Shown here: positions 25,125-34,257 of the stretch, in pieces
Position numbering within the stretch: the first letter of the stretch is position 1
How the letters are laid out: every line of letters starts with the position of its first letter
Assembly: GCA_002840125.1 (NCBI GenBank)
Contig: PGZF01000005.1
Span: 620,001-684,000, forward strand
Origin: Gammaproteobacteria bacterium HGW-Gammaproteobacteria-15
GTDB taxonomy: Bacteria > Pseudomonadota > Gammaproteobacteria > Enterobacterales > Alteromonadaceae
Length of the DNA: 64,000 nucleotides
Direction of reading: 5' to 3'
Translations under genes and position numbers: made by a program
The notes under the pieces: model-generated
What the model was told of the DNA's origin: nothing
What the model saw: only the letters and a program-made list of their open reading frames with translations
Databases searched by the model: none

Positions 25125-25976
25125 TTACAGTATGCTGGCCAGGCTTTGCTCCAGCGTTGTGGTAGGCCGGCCAATCAGTTTGCTTAGCGTCTGGCTGTCA
25201 TCGGCCAGAAAGCCTTTTGCTGCTTGCGCTTCGCTGTCGGCCAGTATTGCGGCCAGGCCGTTAGGTAAGCCGATCTGGCAGAGCACGTCAGTATACTCTG
25301 CTTGCGAAATGTTATTGAAGTGTACCGTCTTGCCTGCCAGCCGGCTGACTGTTGCGGCAAATTCGGCCAGGGTAAAGCCGTGATCACCAGCTAACTCATA
25401 AACCTCACCGGCTTGCGGTTGATCTGCCAATAATACCGCTACAGCTGCTTCGGCATAATCCTGTCTGGACGCAGTATGCAGCTTCCCTTCCGCCGCAGTA
25501 CCCATAACAATGCCGCTGGCAATATTGTGCTGCACTGAATCAGTATAATTTTCGGTATACCAGCCATTGCGCAATATTACCGCCGGTATACCGGCTTCAC
25601 GGATCGCCTGCTCAGTGGCTTTGTGTTCGGCGGCTAACAGCATCGGATTCACATCGGCTTTTAACAGGCTGGTATAGGCCAGTAAGCTTACGCCCTGCGC
25701 CTTTGCTGCATCGATCACCGCCTGATGCTGGGGTAAGCGCTTGCCAATTTCACTGCCAGAAATGAGCAAAAGTTTAGTCACGCCCTGTAAGGCCGGTACC
25801 AGGCTGGCAGGTTGATTATAATCTGCCTGACGCACCGTTACGCCCAGTTCGGCAAGGGCTGTGGCCTTTTGCGGATCCCGTACCAGGGCAACAATGTTAG
25901 TTGCTGCAGTTTTTTCTAACAGATTTTTGATAACCAGTTGGCCAAGTTGGCCGTTGGCGCCAGTGACTGCAATCAT
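25125..25976 (-). CDS. qorB: NAD(P)H:quinone oxidoreductase, QorB/YtfG type
   Basis: A 283-residue NmrA-like Rossmann protein (VTGANGQLG at the N-terminus) that I recognise as very close to E. coli QorB along the whole length: IVALVRDP, VRQADY, KLLLISGSEIGKR, AYTSLL, LRNGWYTENY and SKLIGRPTTTL. It would reduce quinones with NADPH, limiting redox cycling. It ends two bases from the sigma-54 regulator stop (convergent) and is divergent from a LysR gene, its probable regulator. Confidence 0.92.
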   Translation of the reverse strand: MIAVTGANGQLGQLVIKNLLEKTAATNIVALVRDPQKATALAELGVTVRQADYNQPASLVPALQGVTKLLLISGSEIGKRLPQHQAVIDAAKAQGVSLLAYTSLLKADVNPMLLAAEHKATEQAIREAGIPAVILRNGWYTENYTDSVQHNIASGIVMGTAAEGKLHTASRQDYAEAAVAVLLADQPQAGEVYELAGDHGFTLAEFAATVSRLAGKTVHFNNISQAEYTDVLCQIGLPNGLAAILADSEAQAAKGFLADDSQTLSKLIGRPTTTLEQSLASIL

Positions 25977-26078
25977 AATAACTCCATATCAGTAGTAGAT
26001 TCGTTGTCTAGTATCTGCCAGAATCCTTGCATTGATAAGCAGTGCAATACCATATGCTATGTTCTGGAAAACAGTACA

Positions 26079-26966
26079 ATGGATTTCTCAAATCTAAAAT
26101 TACTGGCAGTGTTTGCCACTGTGGTAGAAAGCGGTAGCTTTGCGGCGGCGGCACGTACGCTAAACAGCAGCCGTTCACGGGTGAGTGAAACCGTGGCGCA
26201 ACTTGAAACCGAGTTAGGGGTGCGCTTATTGCAACGTTCCACCCGTAAACTGAGTTTAACGCAAGAGGGCGAGCGGGTTTATACCCAGGCCCGCAAATTG
26301 CCGCAGATCCTGCATGATACCGAAACGGCGATATCGCCACTGATCCCATCAGGCCGGGTAACCCTTACTCTGGGACACGATATTGCGCATAATATGCTGC
26401 TGCCGGTACTGGCCGATTTTCACCGCAAATACCCGCAAGTTCAGCTTGATTTGCTGGTTGATGACAACAAGCGTGACTTAATTGCCGAGCAGATTGATCT
26501 GGCCATTCGGATTGGCTTACCCAAAGATGATTCCCTGATTGCCAGGGTGATGCATGAAGAACGCATGATAGTGATTGCCAGCCCGGAATATCTGGCAAGG
26601 GTTGGTACCCCAAACAGCCTGCAGGCGCTGGCAGCCTGCGAGTGGATTGGCCTGAAGCAAACCAGCACCGACAATGTGCAGCGTTTTTTGCAGCACGGCA
26701 AGCTGGTAGAAATTAGCCCCAAAAGTTATTTTCGCTGTAATTCACCGTTAATGGTACAAAAGATGGTGCAAGCAGGTCTTGGTGTAGGCGCGTTATTACC
26801 TAACACTGTCAGAAATGAGCTGAAAAGTGGCGAGTTGCTGCATATTATGCCGTCATTAAGCAGTGATCCTATGGTATTTTCGCTGATGTATCCATCGCGT
26901 CATCAGCTGCCGTTACGCACTAAGGTGGTTATAGATTACCTGCTCTCAGCCAAATTATTTGGTTAA
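26079..26966 (+). CDS. LysR-family transcriptional regulator
   Basis: A 295-residue regulator from the ATG at 26079 (MDFSNLKLLAVFATVVESG). The longer reading from 25938 overlaps qorB and is rejected. The N-terminal winged helix-turn-helix (SFAAAARTLNSSRSRVSETVAQLE) is followed by a substrate-binding domain from ~90 (VTLTLGHDIAHNMLLPVLADF). It is of the small LTTR group with DFSNL start and RSRVS recognition helix often paired divergently with quinone or redox enzymes. The 100-bp spacer to qorB is the probable operator region. Confidence 0.9.
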   Translation: MDFSNLKLLAVFATVVESGSFAAAARTLNSSRSRVSETVAQLETELGVRLLQRSTRKLSLTQEGERVYTQARKLPQILHDTETAISPLIPSGRVTLTLGHDIAHNMLLPVLADFHRKYPQVQLDLLVDDNKRDLIAEQIDLAIRIGLPKDDSLIARVMHEERMIVIASPEYLARVGTPNSLQALAACEWIGLKQTSTDNVQRFLQHGKLVEISPKSYFRCNSPLMVQKMVQAGLGVGALLPNTVRNELKSGELLHIMPSLSSDPMVFSLMYPSRHQLPLRTKVVIDYLLSAKLFG

Positions 26967-27103
26967 CAGCAGGGCCTTAGCACTGCTCAGCGCCAGATCA
27001 TCCGTTAGCGTTGGCATAAGCAAGGTTAAATCCAGCACGGCCTGCGTTGCCAGAATGCGGCAACCGGGCAATGGCCGGAACAACAACAGGCAGAGCAACA
27101 GTG

Positions 27104-27928
27104 ATGCAACTTAACGCATTGTTACAACCGTTGCAGCTTAGCGCTGCGGCAGAACAGGCCTATCTGGCATTACTGCAGCAACTATTCAGCGCGCTGCAGG
27201 AGCTGCCGCACACGGTGGTTATCGGTATCAGCGGAGCTCAGGGTAGCGGCAAAAGTACGCTGGCCGCTATGCTGGCACAAATGTTTAGTGCAACCGGCTG
27301 CAATGCCGCTGCCGTATCGCTGGACGATTACTACCTGAGCAAAGCACTGCGCCGGCAACTGGCAGAAAATGTACACCCCCTGCTGGCACAACGCGGCGTA
27401 CCGGGTACGCATAATATTGCACAGGCACTGGCCGATGCCAGAGCTGTGCTGGCAGGCGTACCGGTAGCCTTACCCTGGTTTGATAAGGCGCTGGATGAAC
27501 CTGCCGCGGCCTTACCGGCACAAACACTGGATATTCTTATTGTCGAAGGCTGGTGCCTGGGCGTGCCGGCGCAAACCGATGCAGAACTGGCGACCCCGGT
27601 TAATGAACTGGAAGCCAAAGCAGACGCTGATGGCCGCTGGCGGCATTATGTAAACCAGCAATTGGCCGGGCCTTACGCAGAATATTGGCGGTTACTGACA
27701 CCACTGATTTGGTTACAGGCACCCGACTGGGATTGCGTATGCCGCTGGCGCGCGCAGCAGGAACGCAAACTATGGCAAAGCCGTGGTAAAGGCATGACAG
27801 ACGCCGAACTGGCGCGGTTTATGTTGCCGTTTCAGCGCTTAACCCAAGCCAGCTGGCAGCTGCTGCCGCAGCAGGCCAGTTATATCATTGCCCTTAATAA
27901 ACAACAGCAACCCCGGTTAATGCAGTAA
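27104..27928 (+). CDS. D-glycerate 3-kinase-like P-loop kinase
   Basis: A 274-residue cytoplasmic kinase related to the plant-type D-glycerate 3-kinases and E. coli YggC. P-loop GISGAQGSGKST near residue 40, then VSLDDYYLSK, RGVPGTHNIA, LPWFDKALDEP and ILIVEGWCLG, a series characteristic of this branch of the phosphoribulokinase/uridine kinase superfamily. It may phosphorylate glycerate to 3-phosphoglycerate. The start is uncertain: in-frame TTG 27047, ATG 27071, GTG 27101 and ATG 27104 exist, none with a strong ribosome-binding site. The 137 bases upstream hold nothing recognisable. Confidence 0.83.
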   Translation: MQLNALLQPLQLSAAAEQAYLALLQQLFSALQELPHTVVIGISGAQGSGKSTLAAMLAQMFSATGCNAAAVSLDDYYLSKALRRQLAENVHPLLAQRGVPGTHNIAQALADARAVLAGVPVALPWFDKALDEPAAALPAQTLDILIVEGWCLGVPAQTDAELATPVNELEAKADADGRWRHYVNQQLAGPYAEYWRLLTPLIWLQAPDWDCVCRWRAQQERKLWQSRGKGMTDAELARFMLPFQRLTQASWQLLPQQASYIIALNKQQQPRLMQ

Positions 27929-27957
27929 AAACTGGTGGTATTTTAGTTAGCAAAACC

Positions 27958-27979
27958 AAATTGACAGCGCTGTCAATTT
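27958..27979. promoter_or_regulatory. Perfect 22-bp palindrome, LacI-type operator of the GH16 gene
   Basis: The 22 bases run AAATTGACAGC then its exact reverse complement GCTGTCAATTT, with the central CG dinucleotide typical of LacI-family operators. It lies 100 bases upstream of the GH16 start. No regulator gene for it is adjacent, and the only LacI gene in the window has operators of a different sequence. Confidence 0.8.
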
Positions 27980-28078
27980 ACTGATAGTCTGTTTTTTGAG
28001 CGTTTATGCTCAGCCCGGTTCACACCTTTCACTTTCAGTCAGGCCGGGTTTCAGCAAACTATGGGGAAGGACGGGTAA

Positions 28079-29035
28079 ATGACAAAAACAAAAATAATAG
28101 TAACCACCGCAATTATGCTGGCATTACAAGGTTGTAATCCTTCAGCAGAGATAACATCAGCAGATCACGCCAACACCGCAGCCCTGCTGTTTGATGATTT
28201 TAACTATGACAGCACTGACGCCTTGTTTGCTAATGGCTGGACTGCACGCTCAGAAACCGGCCACCCCGGTATTGCCGGGGCTGCCTGGTCAGCTGACGGC
28301 GTCAGCCTGCACCCCGCACCTGAACAGGCGCAGTTTGGTATAGCCCGCTTAAGTTCTATTACCGATGGCACAGGTGAAGGCACCCGGCATACGCAAATTT
28401 GCCATGCACGTAAATACTTATATGGCACCTATGCCGCCAGGGTATTTTTCCGCAATGAGCCAACCTACGGGCCGGATGGCGACGAAGTGATCCAGACATT
28501 TTATGCCATTAGCCCACTGGAGTATCCGCTTGATCCCAACTACAGCGAAGTCGATTTCGAATATCTGCCCAATGGCGGCTGGGGTGAAAATACCCAGCCG
28601 GCAATGTGGACCACCAGCTGGGAAACCTTTCAGCTGGAACCCTGGACCAAAGTAAATGAATACAGCCGGGTAGAAGGTGACTACAGCGGCTGGCGCACGC
28701 TGGTAATGAACGTCAGCGCCGATGCTGTGCGTTACTTTGTCGATGGCGAGTTGATTGGCGAACACAGTGCTAATGTAGCACCGGAAGTACCGATGTCAGT
28801 TAATTTTAACCTCTGGTTTATGCCCAAAGGGGCTGATGGCTCAGTTGGCCCGATTGACTCAGCTGAGCAACGCCAGTATCAGCAGGATATCGACTGGGTA
28901 CTGCACATACCGCAAACACAGCTCAGCACTGAAGAAGTTAACGTACAAGTGGCAGAGCTAAGAGCCCAGCAGCAGTTTTTTGTCGACACCGTACCCGAAG
29001 CGGTACCGGCTTTACCTTCGCCTTGTGGTTTGTAA
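28079..29035 (+). CDS. Glycoside hydrolase family 16-like lipoprotein
   Basis: A 318-residue predicted lipoprotein: signal peptide with lipobox LALQGC (Cys19). The catalytic signature SEVDFE (E157, D159, E161) matches the GH16 ExDxxE-type motif, flanked by aromatic residues (EYLPNGGWGE; MWTTSWETF) expected in a glycan-binding cleft, and the VRYFVDGELIGEH strand later in the fold. GH16 enzymes cut beta-1,3/1,4-glucans, agars or carrageenans; which one is not visible. The gene stands alone, behind a perfect LacI-type palindrome, and precedes an iron receptor gene with a separate Fur box. Confidence 0.82.
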   Translation: MTKTKIIVTTAIMLALQGCNPSAEITSADHANTAALLFDDFNYDSTDALFANGWTARSETGHPGIAGAAWSADGVSLHPAPEQAQFGIARLSSITDGTGEGTRHTQICHARKYLYGTYAARVFFRNEPTYGPDGDEVIQTFYAISPLEYPLDPNYSEVDFEYLPNGGWGENTQPAMWTTSWETFQLEPWTKVNEYSRVEGDYSGWRTLVMNVSADAVRYFVDGELIGEHSANVAPEVPMSVNFNLWFMPKGADGSVGPIDSAEQRQYQQDIDWVLHIPQTQLSTEEVNVQVAELRAQQQFFVDTVPEAVPALPSPCGL

Positions 29036-29122
29036 TACAACCTTAGTTGCTGCTATACCCACTCAGCCCGGGCCCGCACCACACGCCGGGCTGAGATTAT
29101 CTCTGGCAATAGCAAATATACG

Positions 29123-29141
29123 AATAACAATAATTATCATT
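29123..29141. promoter_or_regulatory. Candidate Fur box upstream of the second FhuE-like receptor
   Basis: AATAACAATAATTATCATT reads on the minus strand as AATGATAATTATTGTT, 13 of 16 matches to the Fur core. It lies ~80 bases upstream of the receptor ATG. Confidence 0.65.
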
Positions 29142-29219
29142 AAGCTTTAAACATAGTAAAACTTGCTTTAAAATGCCTGAAATCCAGCTAAACAACCCTT
29201 CAAGTTTCAGGAATCCTAT

Positions 29220-31337
29220 ATGCCCGGCCAATTTAAAACTTCTGTACTGGCAAGCGCCCTGCGTGTTGTACTACCCGTCTCCTTTGTTACTTTCAGCAGC
29301 TTTGTGCTGGCCGAAAACAGCAGCGTAAATAACTCAGCAGCAGAGGCAGCTGTTGAAGTTATCGCGGTTTATGGCCATCAGGGCGGGAGCCGCTCAGCTA
29401 CCAAACTGGATCTGACCGTGTATGAAACTCCGCAGGTCATCACCGTAGTTTCCCGGTCGCAAATAGAAGATTTTGCACTCTACTCCGTGAACGATTTACT
29501 CAGTTACACCCCTGGCGTCACGGTAGAAAAAGCAGAAACTGAACGCGTTTACTATACCGCCCGCGGTTTTGATGTGGTTAATTTTCAATATGACGGCATA
29601 GGTGTACCGTTTTCTGCCGGGTTATCACAAGGCAGTTATGACACCGCCATCTTTGAACAGATAGAAGTGATCAAAGGTGCTGCCGGGTTGGTTACCGGGC
29701 TGGCGAATCCGTCGGCTACTGTTAACTACCTGCGTAAACGCCCGACACAGGAGTTGTTTGGCTATGTTACGCTGGCTGCCGGCTCGGAAAACCACCGCCG
29801 GCTGGAGGGGGATCTTTCCGGCAGCGTCAGCGAGCGTTTCCGCGGCAGAATAGTAGCAGCCAAAGATACAGCAGATTCTTATCTGGACCGCAAAGCAGAC
29901 GATACCTCGCAATTGTATCTGGTGGGCGAGTACGATCTGACAGATCGCACTAAGCTGACACTGGGCCACAGTGTAAATAATAACAAAGCGGATGGTAGTT
30001 TATCCGGTGCTCTGCCACTGTATTACACCGACGGCACGCCAACCAACTATGCTATTGCTACCAGTACCGCCACCGACTGGGCTTACCGAGATAACAAAAC
30101 TACCCAAACCTTTGCCGAGTTACGCCAGCAACTGAGCGACGACTGGAGCCTGAATATATTACTGAGCCAGAATAAAATGCAGCAGGATGCCGAGCTATTT
30201 TATGTCTATGGCACCCCGGACAAAGCTACAGAGCTTGGCCTTAACGGCTATGCCAGCGCCTACAAACTTGATGAAAAACATCGTATTGCAGATATTTACC
30301 TCAGCGGCAGTTATACACTGGCAGGGCGTAAGCATGAGCTGATGGCCGGGGTTAATTACGCCAATATCGACCTGTTCGGCCAGTCGTTTTTCGATTACGA
30401 AACCGGTTACCCGGTGCTAGGTGCCGACTGGGCAGCGGGCACCTCCCCCAAGGGGGTATTTGACGATACCGATCCTTACACCACCGGCCATCTGGACAAA
30501 CAAATTCATCAATCGTTTTACCTGGCTACGCGGTTGCACCTGAGTGATGCCTTGTCTGTGTTACTGGGCGCCAGAGCTATGTCGGTTGAACAAAGTGGCT
30601 ACAGCTATGGCGTTGACAGTAGCTCAGACGCCAGCGAAACAGTGCCCTATGTCGGCGGGGTTTATCAGCTCAACGATACCGTATCACTGTACGCCAGCTA
30701 TAGTGAGGTTTTTACACCGCAATCTTTTGTTGATACCGGATTTCAGGCGCTGGGCGTAGCCAAAGGTGATAACAGCGAAGTGGGTATCAAGTTCTTGCTT
30801 AACAATAACCGTGCTACTGCCAGTGCCGCGCTGTTTCGGGCCGATCTGAAAAACGTCGGTGAATTTGTTGAAGTCATTAACGGTGTTAATACCTACACCG
30901 GCCTTGATTATCAGTCACAAGGCGCCGAACTGGAGCTTACCGGTAGCATTACCGATCAGTTTAACCTTAGCTTGGGTTACACCTGGCTGGAGAGTGTGGA
31001 AGGCAACGACGGCCAGCAGGTACGCACCTATGTACCACGCAATCTGGTAAAACTGTCCGGCGTTTATTACCCGCAGGCCATTGCCAATTTATCTGTAGGT
31101 GCCAGTGTGCAGTGGCAGGACAGCATCGCCATTACGCCTGAAACAGATATCCGTATCCGCCAGGGCAGCTACGCCTTACTGGATATGTTTGTCCGCTACA
31201 ACCTGAGCGAAAATCTGTCAGTTGCGCTCAACGCCACTAACCTTACCGACCGTAAACATTATGAAAGCCTGTACTGGACGCAAGCCTACTACGGCGCGCC
31301 AACGCAATGGCAGGCGGCCGTTACCTGGCGTTACTAA
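29220..31337 (+). CDS. TonB-dependent siderophore receptor, FhuE/coprogen-like (paralogue)
   Basis: A 705-residue outer-membrane receptor with signal peptide (~1-31, ending SSFVLAEN), TonB box VEVIAVYGHQ, plug motifs VYETPQVITVVS and ANPSATVNYLRKRP, and a barrel ending WQAAVTWRY. It shares the overall design and several plug and barrel segments (GALPLYY.DG; YGTPDKATELGLN) with the receptor at 12842, so the two are paralogues with likely different hydroxamate-type ligands. It is monocistronic between its own Fur box and a strong terminator. Confidence 0.9.
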   Translation: MPGQFKTSVLASALRVVLPVSFVTFSSFVLAENSSVNNSAAEAAVEVIAVYGHQGGSRSATKLDLTVYETPQVITVVSRSQIEDFALYSVNDLLSYTPGVTVEKAETERVYYTARGFDVVNFQYDGIGVPFSAGLSQGSYDTAIFEQIEVIKGAAGLVTGLANPSATVNYLRKRPTQELFGYVTLAAGSENHRRLEGDLSGSVSERFRGRIVAAKDTADSYLDRKADDTSQLYLVGEYDLTDRTKLTLGHSVNNNKADGSLSGALPLYYTDGTPTNYAIATSTATDWAYRDNKTTQTFAELRQQLSDDWSLNILLSQNKMQQDAELFYVYGTPDKATELGLNGYASAYKLDEKHRIADIYLSGSYTLAGRKHELMAGVNYANIDLFGQSFFDYETGYPVLGADWAAGTSPKGVFDDTDPYTTGHLDKQIHQSFYLATRLHLSDALSVLLGARAMSVEQSGYSYGVDSSSDASETVPYVGGVYQLNDTVSLYASYSEVFTPQSFVDTGFQALGVAKGDNSEVGIKFLLNNNRATASAALFRADLKNVGEFVEVINGVNTYTGLDYQSQGAELELTGSITDQFNLSLGYTWLESVEGNDGQQVRTYVPRNLVKLSGVYYPQAIANLSVGASVQWQDSIAITPETDIRIRQGSYALLDMFVRYNLSENLSVALNATNLTDRKHYESLYWTQAYYGAPTQWQAAVTWRY

Positions 31338-31360
31338 GGCTTTAAGCTAAGCTACCGCTT

Positions 31361-31395
31361 AAAAACGGGGCCGCCCTTACCGGCAGCCCCGCTTT
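31361..31395. terminator. Bidirectional rho-independent terminator
   Basis: GGGGCCGCC and GGCAGCCCC form a G+C-rich stem around CTTACC, preceded by a run of five A and followed by CTTTG. It lies between the convergent TonB receptor and LLM oxidoreductase genes and can serve both. Confidence 0.75.
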
Positions 31396-31410
31396 GTAAA
31401 AGCCTGGGCT

Positions 31411-32397
31411 TTATTCTGCCAGTAACTCTGCCGCTATGCGGTAGCTGGTTTGCCGCGCTTGCGGGTCATGCATCATACTGGTGAGCATCAGCTCGTCCGG
31501 GTTATGTCTGGCAATAAAATCCTTAATGCCTTGCTGCACCTCTGCTGCATCGCCGACCACAGAGCAGGCTAATGCAGTCTGCACATAGGCTTTTTCATGC
31601 GGCTGCCAGATAGTGTCCATACTATCCACCGGCGCTGGCAGTAAGCCGGGCGTGCCGCGCGTCAGGTTAACAAACTGCTGTTGCAGTGAGCTAAACAGCC
31701 GTTTGGCTTCAGTTGCAGTGTCTGCGGCAAACACATTTAGTGCCAGCATCAGGTAGGGTTTATCCAGTTGTGCCGAGGGTTTAAACTCACGCCGGTAAAG
31801 TTCTGCTGCTTGCTGCATCATGCCGGGCGCAAAATGCGAAGCAAATGCATACGGCAGGCCCAACTGCGCGGCTAATTGGGCGCCATATAAACTAGAGCCT
31901 AATATCCATAGTGGCACATTCAACCCTTGCCCCGGCACGGCCCGCACTAACTGATCCGGCCTGGCGGCGGCAAAATACTGCTGTAACTCGGCTATGTCAG
32001 CCGGAAATTGCGCTTCGGTTTCCACTTTATGCCGCCGTAAAGCCCGTGCTGTGGCCTGATCACTACCCGGTGCCCGGCCTAAGCCTAAGTCGATACGATT
32101 GGGATACAAGGTTGCCAGAGTACCGAATTGCTCTGCGATAACCAGCGGCGAGTGGTTCGGCAGCATAATGCCACCGGCACCTAAACGAATACGCGAGGTA
32201 GCAGCAGCTAAATGGCTGATTAATAACGACGTAGCAGCGCTGGCGATGCCCGGCATATTGTGGTGCTCAGCCAGCCAGTAACGGTGATAACCCAGCTGTT
32301 CGGCATATTGTGCCAGGGCTTTGCTGGCAGCAAAACTGTCGGCCACGCTGCTGCCTGCTGATACCGGGGCTAAATCTAGAATGGATAAAGGGATCAT
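31411..32397 (-). CDS. LLM-class flavin-dependent oxidoreductase (luciferase-like, YhbW type)
   Basis: A 328-residue luciferase-like monooxygenase family protein. The N-terminal [52 protein letters not shown] and [12 protein letters not shown] are the hallmarks of the group around E. coli YhbW. It would use FMNH2 or F420-like flavin; F420 is unlikely in this host. Monocistronic, flanked by terminators on both sides. Substrate unknown. Confidence 0.88.
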   Translation of the reverse strand: MIPLSILDLAPVSAGSSVADSFAASKALAQYAEQLGYHRYWLAEHHNMPGIASAATSLLISHLAAATSRIRLGAGGIMLPNHSPLVIAEQFGTLATLYPNRIDLGLGRAPGSDQATARALRRHKVETEAQFPADIAELQQYFAAARPDQLVRAVPGQGLNVPLWILGSSLYGAQLAAQLGLPYAFASHFAPGMMQQAAELYRREFKPSAQLDKPYLMLALNVFAADTATEAKRLFSSLQQQFVNLTRGTPGLLPAPVDSMDTIWQPHEKAYVQTALACSVVGDAAEVQQGIKDFIARHNPDELMLTSMMHDPQARQTSYRIAAELLAE

Positions 32398-32505
32398 GTG
32401 CGCTCCGCATCGCCGTGAATATGGATATTACATACCAAGTGGTATAAAACTATAACAGCAATGGGGGTCCACCACAGCGGTTTCAAGGGTTAGATAAGCG
32501 GCAAT

Positions 32506-32534
32506 AAAAAAGCCTCTGATTTTAGAGGCTTTTC
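32506..32534 (-). terminator. Rho-independent terminator of the fructan operon
   Basis: AAGCCTCT and AGAGGCTT form a stem around GATTTT; on the minus strand it is followed by a run of T. It lies 71 bases after the stop of the last gene of the GH32-SusC-SusD-GH32 operon. Confidence 0.85.
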
Positions 32535-32604
32535 CCGACAAATGAGCGGAGGGTTAGGTGTTAAAAGAACGATCAGTCGTTAACCGGCAACCAACTCTGT
32601 ATGG

Positions 32605-34200
32605 CTATTTTTGCCATATTGACCCCAGTTGCGCTATAGAGAGCTGCTGAATGTTAATAGCACTGTCAGTACTTAGTTTAAGCTGACTGTAGGGTGCCTC
32701 AGGAAATACCACACTGGTCATAACCGTGCGGCCATTGTCGGCAAACACTTCTATAGAAGAGGTATCCAGAAATATCTCTAACTGCACAACGCCAGCTTTA
32801 ATAGCTAATGGTGCCCGCTGCACAGAGGCAAAACCGCTTTCAAAATCGGCAATACCGGCGTTAGTCCTGTCTAAAATCACTTGTCCCGCTACGGCGTCTA
32901 TCTTTAGTTTCAGGCTGTGCTTTGCATTTTCAAATGACAGCTCGACCAGCTTTGACTGCTTTAAATCCAGCTCAAGCTTGATATGCTCGCCTAACTCTGC
33001 GGATTTGGTTAGCTTAACTAATTCAACGGCTTTACCGCTTTTTACACTGCTATTACGTACAACTTTAGCATCCGTCGCCAGCGACGACAGGCTGGCTACC
33101 GGTTGCGAGCTGACTATATAGCTATTACCCCGCTTTTCTAATTCCAGCTGCCGGGCGATAGTCATAGCACTACGCCAACGTTGGGTCGGTACTTTATTGG
33201 CATATTGCCAGTTGCTCATCCAACCGATAAACAGATGCCGGCCATCTTGTTGCGGCACATCAGACCAGGTTACACCGGCATAGTTGTCGGTACCGTAATC
33301 CAGCCAAACGGCTGGTTGTTTTGAAGGCGAACTTTGTTCCGCAGCGATAAGCTGTTGGTTAAATGCCGGGTCAAGTTTAAAGTTTTTGCCGTCAAAGTCA
33401 CCGACAAAATACTGTGTACCCGAACCACCATTCGGGCCGCCCGGGTTAATACTGACCAGTAACACATACTTTTCTTCGTCACTGCCATTAACCCGCATCT
33501 TAATCAGATCAGGACATTCCCATACACCACCGTGCGCACCAATGCCCTGGCCAAAATCGCCGCTATGCTGCCAGTTTTTTAAGTCTGTTGACGTGTAGAA
33601 GCTGATTTTATCTTTTACTGCAAGTGACATCACCCAGCGCTCAGAGTCCTCGTGCCAGCTCACTTTAGGATCGCGGAAATCCCGGATATCAGGGCTTTTC
33701 AGCACCGGATTAGCGTCGTACTTGGTCCAGGTTCTGCCGTTATCTAAGCTGTATGCAATACCCTGCGACTGGAAGGTGTCAGAGCCGAAGTTCTCCTGTA
33801 AATGATCATGATAGGTGTAAATGGCCACCATAGCTGGCTTGTCTTTGCTACCAAAACCAGAGGTATTGTGCCAGTCGACCACTGCACTGCCTGAAAAGAT
33901 GGTGCCATGTTGATCAGGATATAACGCTATAGGTTGATGCTGCCAGTGCACTAGATCTTTACTGATCGCATGGCCCCAGTGCATAGGTCCCCAGATATTA
34001 CTATACGGGTTATATTGATAAAACAGGTGGTATTCACCATCCAGATACACCATGCCATTGGGATCATTCATCCATTGCTGCTCTGGAGTGAAATGGAATT
34101 GCGGCCGGTGTGGTTCCTGATATAAATCGTCTACCGCCAGGGCATTGGGTACCATGGTGCTACTCACTGCTAAGCATAAAGCTAAAACTGTTTTTCTCAT
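32605..34200 (-). CDS. Glycoside hydrolase family 32, secreted fructan hydrolase (levanase/invertase type)
   Basis: About 531 residues from the ATG at 34200 (MRKTVLALCL), with a signal peptide ending near LAVDD (~22) and no lipobox, so likely periplasmic. GH32 catalytic residues are all visible: nucleophile D46 in WMNDPNG, transition-state D177 in FRDPK and acid/base E228 in WECPD. The five-bladed propeller is followed by a beta-sandwich (from ~380). It would release fructose from levan- or inulin-type chains imported by SusC/SusD. Last gene of the minus-strand operon, 57 bases after SusD. Confidence 0.92.
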   Translation of the reverse strand: MRKTVLALCLAVSSTMVPNALAVDDLYQEPHRPQFHFTPEQQWMNDPNGMVYLDGEYHLFYQYNPYSNIWGPMHWGHAISKDLVHWQHQPIALYPDQHGTIFSGSAVVDWHNTSGFGSKDKPAMVAIYTYHDHLQENFGSDTFQSQGIAYSLDNGRTWTKYDANPVLKSPDIRDFRDPKVSWHEDSERWVMSLAVKDKISFYTSTDLKNWQHSGDFGQGIGAHGGVWECPDLIKMRVNGSDEEKYVLLVSINPGGPNGGSGTQYFVGDFDGKNFKLDPAFNQQLIAAEQSSPSKQPAVWLDYGTDNYAGVTWSDVPQQDGRHLFIGWMSNWQYANKVPTQRWRSAMTIARQLELEKRGNSYIVSSQPVASLSSLATDAKVVRNSSVKSGKAVELVKLTKSAELGEHIKLELDLKQSKLVELSFENAKHSLKLKIDAVAGQVILDRTNAGIADFESGFASVQRAPLAIKAGVVQLEIFLDTSSIEVFADNGRTVMTSVVFPEAPYSQLKLSTDSAINIQQLSIAQLGSIWQK

Positions 34201-34257
34201 TTTACTGTATTCCTTTTTAACATATGGCGGCATCTGAGTTCAGCCGCCGCCATACCA

